Shown here: one piece after another, positions 1 to 10,339 of the stretch
Position numbering within the stretch: position 1 is the first letter of the stretch
Layout of the letters: each line of letters begins with the position of its first letter
NCBI GenBank assembly: GCA_003427395.1
Contig: BFEA01000010.1
Coordinates: 1,719 to 34,091, forward strand
DNA length: 32,373 nucleotides
DNA from: Chara braunii
Lineage: Eukaryota > Streptophyta > Charophyceae > Charales > Characeae
Direction: 5' to 3'
Notes under the pieces: model-generated
What the model saw: the letters and a program-made list of their open reading frames with translations, nothing else
What the model was told of the DNA's origin: nothing
Database searches by the model: none
Translations under genes and position numbers: made by a program

Positions 1-304
1 ACCTTCTTCCACCTCCATCACGCGCACCCTTCCACCATAGCCAACCTTCACTTACCTTCTTCCACCTCCATCACCCGCACCCATCCACCATAGCCGACCT
101 TCACCTACCTTCTTCCACCTCCATCACCCGCACCCATCCTCCATAGCCAACCCTCACTTACCTTCTTCCACCTCCATCACCCGCACCCATCCACCATAGC
201 CAACCTTCGCTTACCTTCTTCCACCTCCATCACCCCCACCCATCCACCGTAGCCAACCTTCACCTACCTTCTCCCACCTCCGTCACCCGCACCCATCCAC
301 CATG
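1..304. repeat. 53-bp minisatellite array, about 5.7 copies
   Basis: Units start at 1, 54, 107, 160, 213 and 266, each beginning ACCTTCTTCCACCTCC (CTCCC in the last), with only a few substitutions per unit. The period of 53 is not a multiple of three and no reading frame runs through it, so this is non-coding satellite DNA. The + strand is pyrimidine-rich, the opposite of the DNA that follows. The array stops exactly where the LTR-like block starts, so it may have replaced or truncated the left part of that block. It also touches the window edge and may be longer. Confidence 0.95.
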
Positions 305-936
305 GCCAAGAATGGGAAAATCGACAAGGGATGGATATGGGCCTAGCGAAAACTATAAATGCGGGTGGGACTTGATGATCGTGTGTTTGGGAAAAGGGAC
401 ATGGCTTGTGTGATGAATGTGTATCTTGATGCTCTGCGTGCAATGTGGAAGCCTGAAAAGACTAAGGGCAACAATGGATATGCGGATAAGATGATTGTCA
501 AGCAAAAAAAAAATATAGGGGCGAGGGGCATGGACGGCGCGGCCGCACCCCGATGATGCCGTAGGGATTGCCATGCTTAGTGAAAAGGTGTGTGGCCCAA
601 TGGATGACGCTTGGCCTACACACGAAAGAAGACATACTCTCAATAAATTCCCTGGACTGCCTGCGTATTGGAAGGAGCAATTGCCTGATCACACTTAAAT
701 GAATCGAGAAAACGCCACGAGTGATCAAAGAGCTACCATCTATCGCGAGAGCGGAGCTACATCCCCCAATGAAAAGCCCTCTCGCAAATGGCCCATCCCC
801 ATCCATCTCATAGCACAAGGTGGGGGTGCCCCTGGGACGAACGACCCGCGCCCTAAGCATGAATGTGGGCGGGTCGAGCTAAATGGGACCCGCAGTGGGG
901 TCGACTAAGGCTCGAACGTCCTTCAGGGTACGGCCC
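305..936 (+). repeat. LTR-like direct repeat, copy 1 (5'-truncated?)
   Basis: This 632-bp block matches 18901-19530 in the same orientation at roughly 85-90% identity by eye, starting at CAAGAATGGGAAAATCGAC and ending at GGGTACGGCCC. It sits upstream of the ORFs of retroelement 1, as a 5' LTR or leader would. A TATAAA at 354-359 and an AATAAA at 642-647 are candidate promoter and polyadenylation signals; the AATAAA is conserved in copy 2 and the TATAAA is not. The left end abuts a minisatellite, so the true LTR start (usually TG) is not visible. Whether it is an LTR or a shared 5' leader is unresolved. Confidence 0.7.
896..910 (+). other. possible tRNA primer-binding site
   Basis: TGGGGTCGACTAAGG follows a CA dinucleotide at 893-894 by one base, which is the usual LTR end / PBS layout. 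The reverse complement ends in CCCCA, as a tRNA 3' end would, and a little further in reads GTTCGAGCC, resembling a T-arm. The same layout recurs at 19487-19504 in copy 2. The spacing to the T-loop is about two nucleotides short of a normal tRNA, and I cannot name the tRNA. Confidence 0.25.
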
Positions 937-949
937 GACAACGGACCTT

Positions 950-2933
950 TCCATGGCGATAAAGCTTGGGAGGTCCTCGTCATTTTGAATATGGATAGGT
1001 ACGACCAATTAGAGGTAGCTCCGAAAATTAGGGAGGCTATAATCCGTCGGGCAATAGCGGCGACACCTTGCTATGTGGATGATGTGTTTAAACTGTTCGA
1101 GGTACTGTGGTTCGACTAGGAGCGGGGGACGCCGCGGGTCAGGCAAGTGTGGAATACTACTCAGATAAGGGAGTGGGATATCTGACCCTTGTAGGGTTCA
1201 TTGCAAACTGCGGAATAAGGAAACCAAGGATAGGCGCGCAATGGCACGAAGAAGGACGTTTCTTGAGGACCGCCCGTTGGGCATTGAGCCGCCAAGGGAA
1301 GTGGCTGGTGGAATAGAAATTAGCCTACCTGCCGCAAGTGAGGACCGGCACCCGGTGTTGGACTGGGTCGGGGTAGAGCTTATGCAAAACACGGTTTACT
1401 TAGCGACGAGAATTGAGTGGCGTGCGGATGACAACGGGGAATGGAACCCGGACCCACGGGGACATGTGCGTGCGGAGGGTCGGTTACATGTGTCTGAAGA
1501 CGGGTGGCGGGCGTTCGAGGTCCTGTTAACAGGCGGCATGGCCGGGGAAGATCCGTCAAGTATGTTCGAGGGGGCATGGCAACTAGTGTGGCAGGCGGGG
1601 TTCGAATTCGCAGACCCGGAACTTGATGACGTAACAGCTAACCTTAGGGTAGCCATGGCCGGAAGCTTCAAGCTGCCCAGTGAAAACGTTCGAATGAGAT
1701 TGACGCCATTCTTGCTAGAGAGGTTAGGCGGGGTGGAGCTTGTCAGGAGGGTTGTGGCCGATCTCGCCAGCCTGGCGTTTCAGGACGCGATGGTTCACTG
1801 AGAGTATTACCGGGCCTTTCTAGAAATGGGGCCATTCAGCGGCGAAGAGAGGTATGAGGTACTGCGGATCCTGCATGTTGTGTTTACCACCAGGCCAAGA
1901 GCTCCGGTTGTTAGCGATGAGGTCCTATGGGGCGTTGTTTGACGAAAGGTAAGCCGGGGAATGACTTACGTAAATGACCAGTACTGCTTATATGAGCCAA
2001 TGGAAGTAGAGACAGGCTGGTAGGAGAGGCAAAAAAAAAAAGGAGGGATAAAAAGGGGGAAGGATATCGAGGTTAAGAATCGGGGAGTTGCCCGGGTGAG
2101 GCCGAAGAATGGATGGAATAAGCAAAATTCGCTTGTTGTTTAAACTGTGCAGGGGACCGCTAATCAACAATGGCGATGAGACACGCACGGATGTCGCGAC
2201 GGCCCACGCACCCTCGACCACCCACGGAAAGTGGAGGCGGATGGGGGTATCGCTCCTGGCAAGCTACATGGTCCGAGGAATTGACACTGAATGGAGAGCC
2301 GTGACCCTGGGAAGGGACCAGGCGTTCATGATGGTAGAATGCTTGTGGAGTAGGATGAGGTTCGATAGGGGACCAAGGGACGACCTGTATATCGACCTAA
2401 GGGTAACAGGAACCGTATACCTGCCGAGGGTTGGATGGCACATGCTAGGAATGGAATTGGCACTAGGGCATGGGCTGTTACCAATCTTCCAAAGGGCTAC
2501 TAAGATAGTGGACCGGATAAGCCAGGAGGTGCGAGGAAGAAGGAACGTGGGGCTGAGAACCCGGGTGGAGGTAGGAGTATGGCGAGAGTTTAAGGACCCG
2601 ATGATGGGACTGCGGTGCCGAGTGCCTCGCTTCATGGTGGACTTGGTATTTGGCAGCCTCTCAAGGGCAAGAATCCTGGTTAGTGTGGAACCACTACTTT
2701 CGTCCGCAGACGACGGGGATGTTTTACGATGTGTCAGTTAGGCACGGGCCGGATAAGCCCGTGAACTACTCGAACTCATCGAAATCCTGATATTCAAGTT
2801 ACCACGCATGGCGTTCGAGGAATATGAACCAATAATTATCAGGGAAATAAAAATGGGAGAAAACTATCTTGCAGGGGTGGCCGATTTGTTTGAAGAACCG
2901 GATGAGCAAGGCAGACGTGAGGGACCGGCGTGA
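950..2933 (+). pseudogene. ORF1: unrecognised protein with duplicated A-B modules, upstream of gag
   Basis: I recognise no family. Three frames carry the remains: 883-1119, then 1241-1942 with one internal stop at 1799, then 2109-2933 with stops at 2739 and about 2754. Two kinds of block repeat. Block A (about 50 residues) reads GPFHGDKAWEVLVIL near 940-985 and GPFSGEERYEVLRIL near 1835-1880; a third, weaker copy near 2760-2900 ends in VADLFE, matching VFKLFE in copy 1. Block B (about 190 residues) appears at about 1350-1795 and 2255-2700. Both B copies share an R-x-x-G, seven residues, then G-W spacing (VRAEGRLHVSEDGW and LRVTGTVYLPRVGW), followed by a P-x(2)-F or P-I-F pair and a later FK-x-P stretch. 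The order A-B-A-B-A suggests an ancient internal duplication. Its position between LTR-like DNA and gag suggests an accessory retroelement ORF, or an N-terminal extension of gag. The function is unknown. Confidence 0.6.
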
Positions 2934-3333
2934 GAAAAGAAAGTACCGGGGAAAAAGTAAAAAGGTGGAAACCCGGAATGAGAAGCTGACCGTCAACAAG
3001 GGAGTAGTGGTCGGAGTTCTGCCCTACCTGAGGTCATGGCAGGGGGGAACTGGGAAGACCAGCCGCGCTGAAGGACGCTGGGGCATCCAGGTGTCAGGAA
3101 GTCAAAAGGGCTACCCTCGAGGGGAGAGCCACTAGCCTCAGACACCGCCCTAAGGGACCGGGGCACGACACTGACGAAACGCCAAACGACGGCAGCGAGC
3201 CTTCCGGTAGAGGAAACACAAAATGGCGCCCTTTAGGAAATTGTTAGGTAAGCCGTCCCGACAAAATTAAGACGGCAAAACACGGAAATAAGTAAGAATG
3301 AGAGGACCTTAGGGCCCGGGAACTAGGGAAGCT
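2934..3333 (+). other. inter-ORF spacer with charged, frame-broken coding remains
   Basis: The stretch is purine-rich. The frame 2869-3135 gives a Lys/Arg/Glu-rich peptide (RDRREKRKYRGKSKKVE) that may be a leftover linker between ORF1 and gag. No domain is visible and stops occur in all frames by about 3290. Confidence 0.4.
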
Positions 3334-5420
3334 ATGAACAACCGGCCGTTTCGCAAAAAAAAAAAATTCATGTGCAGGATAGGTAAGGGGATGGCGTCAG
3401 AAGAAGATGTCGAGGGGCTGCGGAGCAAAGGAAGTCAGGGCACGGATATGGGTATGGAACGAAACGAAGCATCAGTGAAGGATCGAGAGTCAGCAAAACC
3501 AGAGCGAACCAGGGAAGATGGGAAGGATCTTTCGACAGGGGAAAGTTCGGGGAAAACCGAGGGTAGCAAAAGAGGACCTCATGAAAATAGGGAAGGAAGG
3601 GACAATTGAAGATCGAGCCCTCGAAACTCGGAAGGGACTACGCCCAAGAAAACGAAGGTCTCGGACGCCCGCCGTAAGCTGGCAGAGAGAGAAAAGCGAA
3701 CCGCAGAATATAAAGCGAGGCTTATTGAGGAAATGATGGCTGGGAATGAAAGGGACTCCCAGGGAGAAGGGTCGCGAGAGGAACGTAGGGTCAACCAGGG
3801 CGAAATCAGGCACGGAGGGAAGGACAACAACCATAAGGGAACACCAGCAAGAAAGGGAAGGAAAAGGGGGACGCTCCGACTGTGAAGGCGATAAAGGCTA
3901 CGACCCCGCCTGCTATGGACAGGGGGGCTAGGCGCCTGCCCGCCACACCGAAAGTAGCAAAGGCGTGCGACGGACTTTGGAGTCTCAGGGAAAGGGTGTT
4001 AGGATGGTTTCATCCGGAGGGTACGCCAAAGGCCGGGGAAAAGCAGAGGGATACCAAGGAAGGAGAAGGGACCAGTGCGGTCGGCGAAACGGGGAACTCT
4101 GAAAGGGGCCTCAAGAGGATAGTAGCCACCCTCACTCGGGCGCTGAATAAGAATCAGGGGTACCTTGCGGATGCCAAGAAGAAACTTACCTTCGACGGGG
4201 CAAACATTACGGAGTTCCTGATAGCCTACGAGAACCTGGCGGCCTTGCTGAAATGGACTGAGGAATAAAAGATGGATCACTTAGGGCAGCACGTGTCCCT
4301 GAGCCTAGGAAGGGATATTATGGCTATTGTCGCCTCTAGTGGATCTTGGAAAGAAACCCGGAACGAGATTATGAGGAAGTACCTGAAGGCAGAGAAAATG
4401 GCAACAGAAGCCGAATTGGCAGCAGTCCAAAGGAAGACCTATGCCACTTGCAATGACTTCCTAAGGGCGTTTACTCTAGTGGCACTAGGAATTTCCGGGG
4501 TAACAGACCGTATGATGAGTAAGTATTTCCTCAGGCAGTTTTCCAAGTTCGACAAGGATAACATTTTGTCGGCCTACCAGCAGACCAGTAAGTTCGAGTA
4601 CACGAGGGACGTGGACTGTAGCATCGTAACAGACCTCGCAGAAAAGACAGTGGTGACCGATACGCTAGCCCTGCTTAGGGAAGGGGAGGTTATAGACTTG
4701 ACTGGGAAGACGGGGGATAAGGTCAAGAAGGGGATAGAGAGCCTGCACGAACGAGTGCACGGGGTTGACAACAAGATAGAAAGAGTGGAAAATGCGCTAT
4801 TAGTAATGCAGGCGCAAGTGTCCCGACCCGCCCTCCCGCCCCAAGAGGCCGTAGTTTCGGCTGCAGTAGCGAATCGGGGGTATGGCAGAAGGGATCCGGC
4901 CAATGAGCAATGCAAGTATTGCACAATGGTCGGACATTTCGTGCGGACCTGCCCAAGACTCAACCATGATATCATGAGGCAGAGATGCAGCAGGTCCCTC
5001 AAAGGTGAAATTTTCGGGCCTCAAGGAGAGCGCATAAACTGGAACTCGCCAGGAGGAATGCAGCGTGTCGTCATCCTCCTGAATAATCTTGACATAGCTG
5101 CCGTAGAAGCAGAGCCGGTAGCTGACATTGTCTGGGACCAACCGAGAGGACGCGTACCACAGGCGAATTTCATCCTGGAAGGTAATGGGCAAGATAGGGT
5201 GAACATCACCACCCACCGGGCAGGGGCAGAAAAGAAACTTATTCGAGATATGGTAATAGAAGAGGTCGCGGGGACTAGTGCAGACCAAGGTGAAACCGAG
5301 ACCGGGAAACAGGAGAAGGTTTTTGAAAAGACAAGGGAAGAGGAGCGGATAGACAAAGCCGTGGCGGCAAAGAAGAAGTTCAGGTACCAAATCCCAACAC
5401 TAACCTTACCAAATCGATGA
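3334..5420 (+). pseudogene. gag: gag polyprotein remnant of Ty3/gypsy retroelement 1
   Basis: Gag packages element RNA into a cytoplasmic particle. The N-terminal third is highly charged, with a Lys/Glu/Arg helix near 3660-3750 (ARRKLAEREKRTAEYKARL) that could form a coiled coil. The capsid-like region runs from about 3990 to 4790. A CCHC zinc knuckle, CKYCTMVGHFVRTC (C-x2-C-x4-H-x4-C), lies at about 4911-4952 and binds RNA in the family. Breaks: a TGA at 3607-3609, a frameshift near 3860-3875 by a G run, and a TAA at 4266-4268; on either side of that TAA the frame is continuous. A VIDLT motif at 4689-4703, just before a basic stretch, resembles a SUMO-interacting motif core. A Glu/Lys-rich tail ends at 5420, and protease follows after about 200 bp. 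The start is not certain; ATG 3334 is the first in frame with the charged region. Confidence 0.8.
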
Positions 5421-5602
5421 TACTTTGAGCAAACTGCTAGGTACCATGGTATCTGTATCCTTTCAAACCATGTTGCAAGCAAGCCTGAGATTGCTTAAGC
5501 GACTCCACCACTTACTAACGCGCCGACTCGTAGAGGTAGAGGAGACCCCGGAACCACGAGCAGGAAACAGAAATGGCTGAGGCGCCGCAATGAGTCTCCA
5601 AT

Positions 5603-6600
5603 CTTGAGAGAATTCCAGGGGATCTAGAGGACCTGGAAAAAGCCTTTGCAGACATCCGTCTAAGCCTACCGGACCGAGAGGGTGGTGAAGTCATGAGGTC
5701 ACCACTCGGGACAAAACTTAGCTTCCATGCATTGCCCGAAGGGAAGTTGAAAGTCCAGATCGAAACCCACCACACAGACGCGTTAGTGGATGGTGGTGCG
5801 GAAATTACCCTTATACGAGACTTTGCAACAGTTACGGGTTGCACCGTAAACAAGGAAGTAACGGGGAATATCTGGGGAGCTAGCGGGGAGATTCCCTTCG
5901 CAGAGTATGTTACGAAATGCGCAGTCAGGGCAGGGATCAGGGAATCAATCTGGTCCTTCCAGCGGATGACCGTGATGGAAGAAATGGACCATGACATAAT
6001 TCTCGGAAGACCGTGGTGCGCCAATGTAGAGATGATATGTATGCATCTGCATGATGGCATATACATGGTGGATATAGAGGACCCCGTGACCGGTCGTGGA
6101 GAACTCCTCCGACTCCTTGGGACAGGAGGGGATCCCCCGAAGGGCAAATTGGCAACGTGGTCGCCTACGTTCGAAGAGAGTGCGCGAAAGGGGGCATTCG
6201 CACGAATGGAAGGTGTGAGGGAAAGAGTAGAGATTATGATTGAGGAGACTTTTAGTAAGAAGGAGTGGATCAAGATAGGTCTGCCTCTGAAGAAAAGGAG
6301 GCAAGAGGATGAGGTGCTAGGGGTTATGGTGGCGGAGAAGGAGGTGGAAGTCGAGCTTGGGGCCAGCCTGCCCAAATCAAAGGAAGACCGAAAGGAAACT
6401 TCGGAGGGAGTACTGGAAATTCCAGACTTGTTACAGCTCGTTAAGGCCATCAGGTACCACAAAGTGGGAGTGGACCCAGCGGCGCTTGCCAAATTCGAAG
6501 ATGAGGTCCGAAAAGGCTATTGCCTGAATGGGAAGGTATTTAGTATCAAGCCCCGCGTCATGGAAGTAGCAAGGCAAATCCCGACCGTTCATTTTTTAGT
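5603..6600 (+). pseudogene. retropepsin-like aspartic protease region of element 1 pol
   Basis: The protease would cleave Gag-Pol. The active-site loop reads ALVDGGAEITLIR at about 5780-5818, and the flap-distal motif DHDIILGRPW lies near 5990-6020; together they define the retropepsin fold of Ty3/gypsy elements. The catalytic triplet is Asp-Gly-Gly rather than the usual Asp-Ser/Thr-Gly. The open frame starts before ATG 5693 (an in-frame TGA lies near 5589) and continues as a Glu/Lys-rich linker of some 200 residues towards RT. That frame then closes at TAG 6641, while the RT frame opens at about 6585, so a frameshift lies near 6585-6620. Confidence 0.75.
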
Positions 6601-8572
6601 AGAACGATCCCAGAAGGGAGTGTGCGAAAGTACAAACCCGTAGGGAAGAAAGCCAAGCCGGTCTCAATCCTAGTAGAAATATCAAGGGAAGAGGCCATGG
6701 AAAAGGAGGAAGAAATCCTGCGGGCAATAAGAGAAAGGCGAGCGACGGAAGGGCATAGGATACCTGATGAGATAGCGAAGGCCATGAACATAGGGGTAGA
6801 AGGGTTCTTAACGGCGGAAGAGACTCAGTTGATAAGGAGGGCGTGCCAGGAATTCCACCTAGCCTTCGCCTTCAATGACCACCAGAAAGGTCGATTGGAC
6901 GCAAAGCTAATTTCCCCCGTTAGGATCCACACGGTGGAGCACGAATGTTGGAATGACAAGGGGCCTGCCTATGAATTCGGAATAGCGGCGGAGGTAACTG
7001 ACTTGCTTAGAGCCAAGATAGATTCCTTTGTGGCCGAACCCACCTCATCCCCTTATGCGAACAAATGGTTCGTTTTTCGGAAGCCCAACAAATCGCTCAG
7101 ATGGATCCAGGACTTGCAAAAGCTGAATGCGGTTACGATTCAGGATGCGGGATCACTTCCGCAAGCCGACCTACTGGCAGAGTCTCACGCGGGACGAAGC
7201 ATTTACTCCCTGATAGATCTATGACCAACTACCGCTCGACGCGAGGGATAGACCTTACACTGCCATGCACACCCCTGTAGGTCAGCTGCAAATGCAAGTG
7301 ACTCCCTATGGCTTCACAAATGCTGTGGTAGAGGCACAGAGGAGGATGCTTGCGGTTGCAGGGGACATATTCCCAGAAAAATGCGAGCCCTACATAGACG
7401 ATAATCCCATAAAAGGCGCGCAAAACAAGGATGAGATAGAGGTCCAGCCGGGCATACGAAAGTTCGTTTGGGATCACCTACAAGATATCAAGGACCTACT
7501 TCAGCGGTTCCTGGTATATAATATTACCGCAAGCGGACCTAAAAGCATTCTGGCGGTCCCAGAAGTCACCAGACTGGGGTTTCGCTGTGGGGCCTATGGA
7601 AGGAAACCTGACTCGGCAAAAACGGATAAGATCTCTCAATGGCCAACGCCCCTGCGCACCACGACGGAAGTACGAACCTTCCTAGGGGTGGTTGGATTCT
7701 GAAAAATTTTTATCAAAGGCTTTGCCAAGATAGCTGAACCTATTCGCGCAATGATTAGGGAAGGAGGGACCATGGAGTGGACTGAGTATAGCGAGGCGGC
7801 AGTCCAGACCCTCAAAGATGTCCTGTCTTCCGATCAAGTCACCTTGGCAGCACCTTGCTTCAATGACGAAGTAGGACGACCCTTTATCCTAGAAACGGAC
7901 GGAGGACCCTTGGCGGTAGGGCGAGTACTGATACAGAGAAGTGAGGAGGGCAAGGAAAGACCCATCAGGTTTGAGAGTAGGACCCTAAATTCGCCAGAGC
8001 GGCGGTACTCACAATTCAAGAAAGAGGTTCTAGCTATCCTGCATTGCCTTAAGACCTTCCAAGCGTACCTATCCGGGAGACGGTTTATCATGAGAACCGA
8101 TCCGACCAATGTCGCCGGAGCACTAAAGAACTACAAGCCTATAGACCCGGCCATTGGGAGGTGGATAGGCTTCATATGGCAGTTCGACTACAAGGTCGAG
8201 CGAATTGCAGGGCTCCGAAATAGGGCAGACGGGCTGAGTCGGGTTTGCATTACGCCGGAGGGAGTAGAGGATGCGGAACCAATCGACGCCTTCCTAGAAT
8301 ACAAAGGGGGGACCCTTGTCGTAGATAACGAGATGGCAGGCACCGCTCCTACAATGGACCAACTGCTGATTCAGACCCTAAAAAAGGGCGCGCCCGCCAT
8401 AGTTGCGGAACTCAGGGAAGGGCCAGTCATCACGTTTAGACGCAAGGATGAGAAGGATTCGTGGGGAGCAACGATGGGGCCAAAGGAAGAGCTGATGGCA
8501 ATGGCCGTTGAAGGGGGACGGAATGCTGTGATGAATCTTAGAAACTTGGACGCGAAAAGAGCGGCGGTATCT
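6585..8572 (+). pseudogene. reverse transcriptase and RNase H of element 1
   Basis: RT copies element RNA into cDNA and RNase H removes the RNA. The fingers/palm begin near 7030 (SSPYANKWFVFRKPN, then WIQDLQKLNAVT). Frame 1 reads to SLIDL at about 7221, where two bases appear lost; frame 2 resumes and holds QVTPYGFTNAVVEAQRRM and the catalytic YIDD at about 7390-7402. A TGA at 7700-7702 sits where GF-W-K would be expected. RNase H follows: FILETDGG near 7880-7905, then ESRTLNSPERRYSQFKKEVLA, then MRTDPTNVAG. The tail to 8587 leaves frame, and the next frame opens at 8574. The stretch after YIDD (IKGA, then PGIRKFVWDHLQDI, then PEVTRLGFRCGAYGRKPD) is unlike ordinary plant Ty3 elements and recalls elements I know from basidiomycete fungi (memory only). 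Confidence 0.85.
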
Positions 8573-8573
8573 A

Positions 8574-9944
8574 GTGAATCAGGCTAAGGAGGGGCAAGAC
8601 ACCGATCAGAAGGGACGATAATTCTTCCTTATACAGATGTATGATGGCGTCTTTAGAGAAATCGGTCTGCTGCTTATAGGAAACAAGCAGCCTAGGGAAG
8701 TCAGCCTCAAGGCAAGGGAGGAAGCCGAAAAGTATGTTTTGAGGAACGATCACTTGTTCAAGAAAGAAGAAGGAATGATGCCTAGGCGAGTCGTGTGCGG
8801 AAGGTCTAGGCAATTGGACATAATCCAGGTGATGCATGATGGGCTAGCCGGAGGGCACCGGTCGTCCAAAGGGACACTTGCGAAAATTGCGCCTCTTTAT
8901 TTTTGGTCGGGTATGACAAATATGGTGGCTACATACTGTCAAACGTGTCTGATATGCCAAGAAAGGAGCTCCGCACGCGTCTTCGAGCCCCTTAGACGCA
9001 CCCGGGTACTAGGGCCGGGGCACCTAGTCCACCTCGACCTGGCGGTCATGCCTGTATCGACGTATGGATACACGTATATCTTGGATGCAAGGGACAACCT
9101 CAGTGGTTATGTGGAGGCAGTAGCTCTTAAGAGAAAGACAGGAAAGGGAGTGGCCAATTGGGTAGAAGACTTCTACCTTAGGCACCCCTTTATGCGCAGG
9201 TTCATAGCGGACAATGGGACAGAGTTCGTCAACTAGGAGGTGTTGGGCAGGCTTAAGGCGCTGTGCGTACCTATCAAAATCATCGAACCATATCACCCTG
9301 AGGCCAATGCACCAGTAGAAAGGGGGCACCGGACCTTGAAAAACACAATCGCTATGTTGGCGGCAGACGACCTGGGAAACTGGCCACGGTATCTTAAGCA
9401 GGTCGTCTTCTCAGAGAACATGACGCCAAAGAGGACGACGGGATGCATTCCGGCAGAACTCTGGTATGGGAGGGAGATTGATTTCCCGGTGGAAGCTTTG
9501 GTTCCTACCTGGAACAGGCTAGATGACAATCCGAACATGTCCACGAAGGAACTGATCGTCGCACGTTGCCAACAGGTTGTTAGAAATGAGGAAGCCTTGG
9601 AGGATGTGGTTAAGCGTGTGATGGACAGCTGAATGAGGGACAAAGCAAGATGGGACCAGGTCAAGAATATCCGGAAGGAGCCGCTCCAGGTGGGGGAAAA
9701 GGTACTAGTTAGGAACTCGACACTTGAAAGCACATAGTCTGGACAGTTGGGGAAGAGGTTCAAGGGCCCCTACAGGATCGCAAAGCGGGTGGGGCTGAAA
9801 ACCTTTGAACTTTAGGATCTTTATGGTACTATGATAAAAAGGTCATTTCCGGGACAGAGGCTGGTCAGGTTTTTGAGCAGGGATCCGGTGGAACAATGGT
9901 TACAGGAGGCTCAGGACAAGGAAACAGGGGAATTGACAACCTGA
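8574..9944 (+). pseudogene. integrase of element 1
   Basis: Integrase inserts the cDNA into chromosomes. One frame runs the whole length, interrupted by stops at 8619 (TAA), 9234 (TAG), 9630 (TGA), 9735 (TAG) and 9813 (TAG), and ends at TGA 9942. The N-terminal zinc-binding HHCC module is at about 8834-8960 (HDGLAGGH, then CQTCLIC). The DDE core shows Asp in VHLDLAVMP near 9030-9055, Asp in FIADNGTEFVN near 9200-9233, and Glu in NAPVERGHRTLKN near 9305-9345. The C-terminal part has the usual small SH3-like signature, KRFKGPYRIAKRV, near 9750-9795. No chromodomain is recognisable after it. The first two stops lie within conserved blocks, so they reflect decay. Confidence 0.87.
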
Positions 9945-10339
9945 AAGACAGGCAGCTGGCTATAATTCTATACCGCCTCCCTGCGGAAGTGATCATGATT
10001 GCAGGGGTTGTTCATTTTTGTGTCTTCTTTCCTGTGGAACCTGCGGTGACTGCCTGAGCTGAGTACGGACGAGGTTGAGACCTGGGACAATATGCCATAA
10101 TTTTTCTTGTGTGGCAATTCTGGGGACTGTCTACATGGGGTACCTATGTGCTGGAACAATGTGCCAAGGGTTTTGAGGGATAATGGGACTACCAATCATA
10201 TGGGAGTAAGCAAGGGTTCTGGGGAAAGCCTGTAAATCTGCAAATGAGACTGGGAGGGAATATGTGTGCATGAGGGATGTTGTGACTGTTATGTATGGAC
10301 AGGACCAAGGAAGAGGAAAAATAGCAGGAAAGAATAAAG
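9945..10339 (+). other. post-integrase spacer, no gene seen
   Basis: About 400 bp of mixed composition with stops in every frame. No terminator, LTR boundary or repeat was recognised. It separates pol from ORF3. Confidence 0.5.

Noticed and set aside
1-304. CRISPR-like array
   Set aside because: The whole 53-bp unit is repeated with no unique spacers, and the context is eukaryotic transposon DNA.
4574-6492. Minus-strand open frames of up to 325 aa
   Set aside because: They are antisense to gag and protease, with Ser-rich composition from purine-rich DNA. The + strand carries the recognisable motifs.
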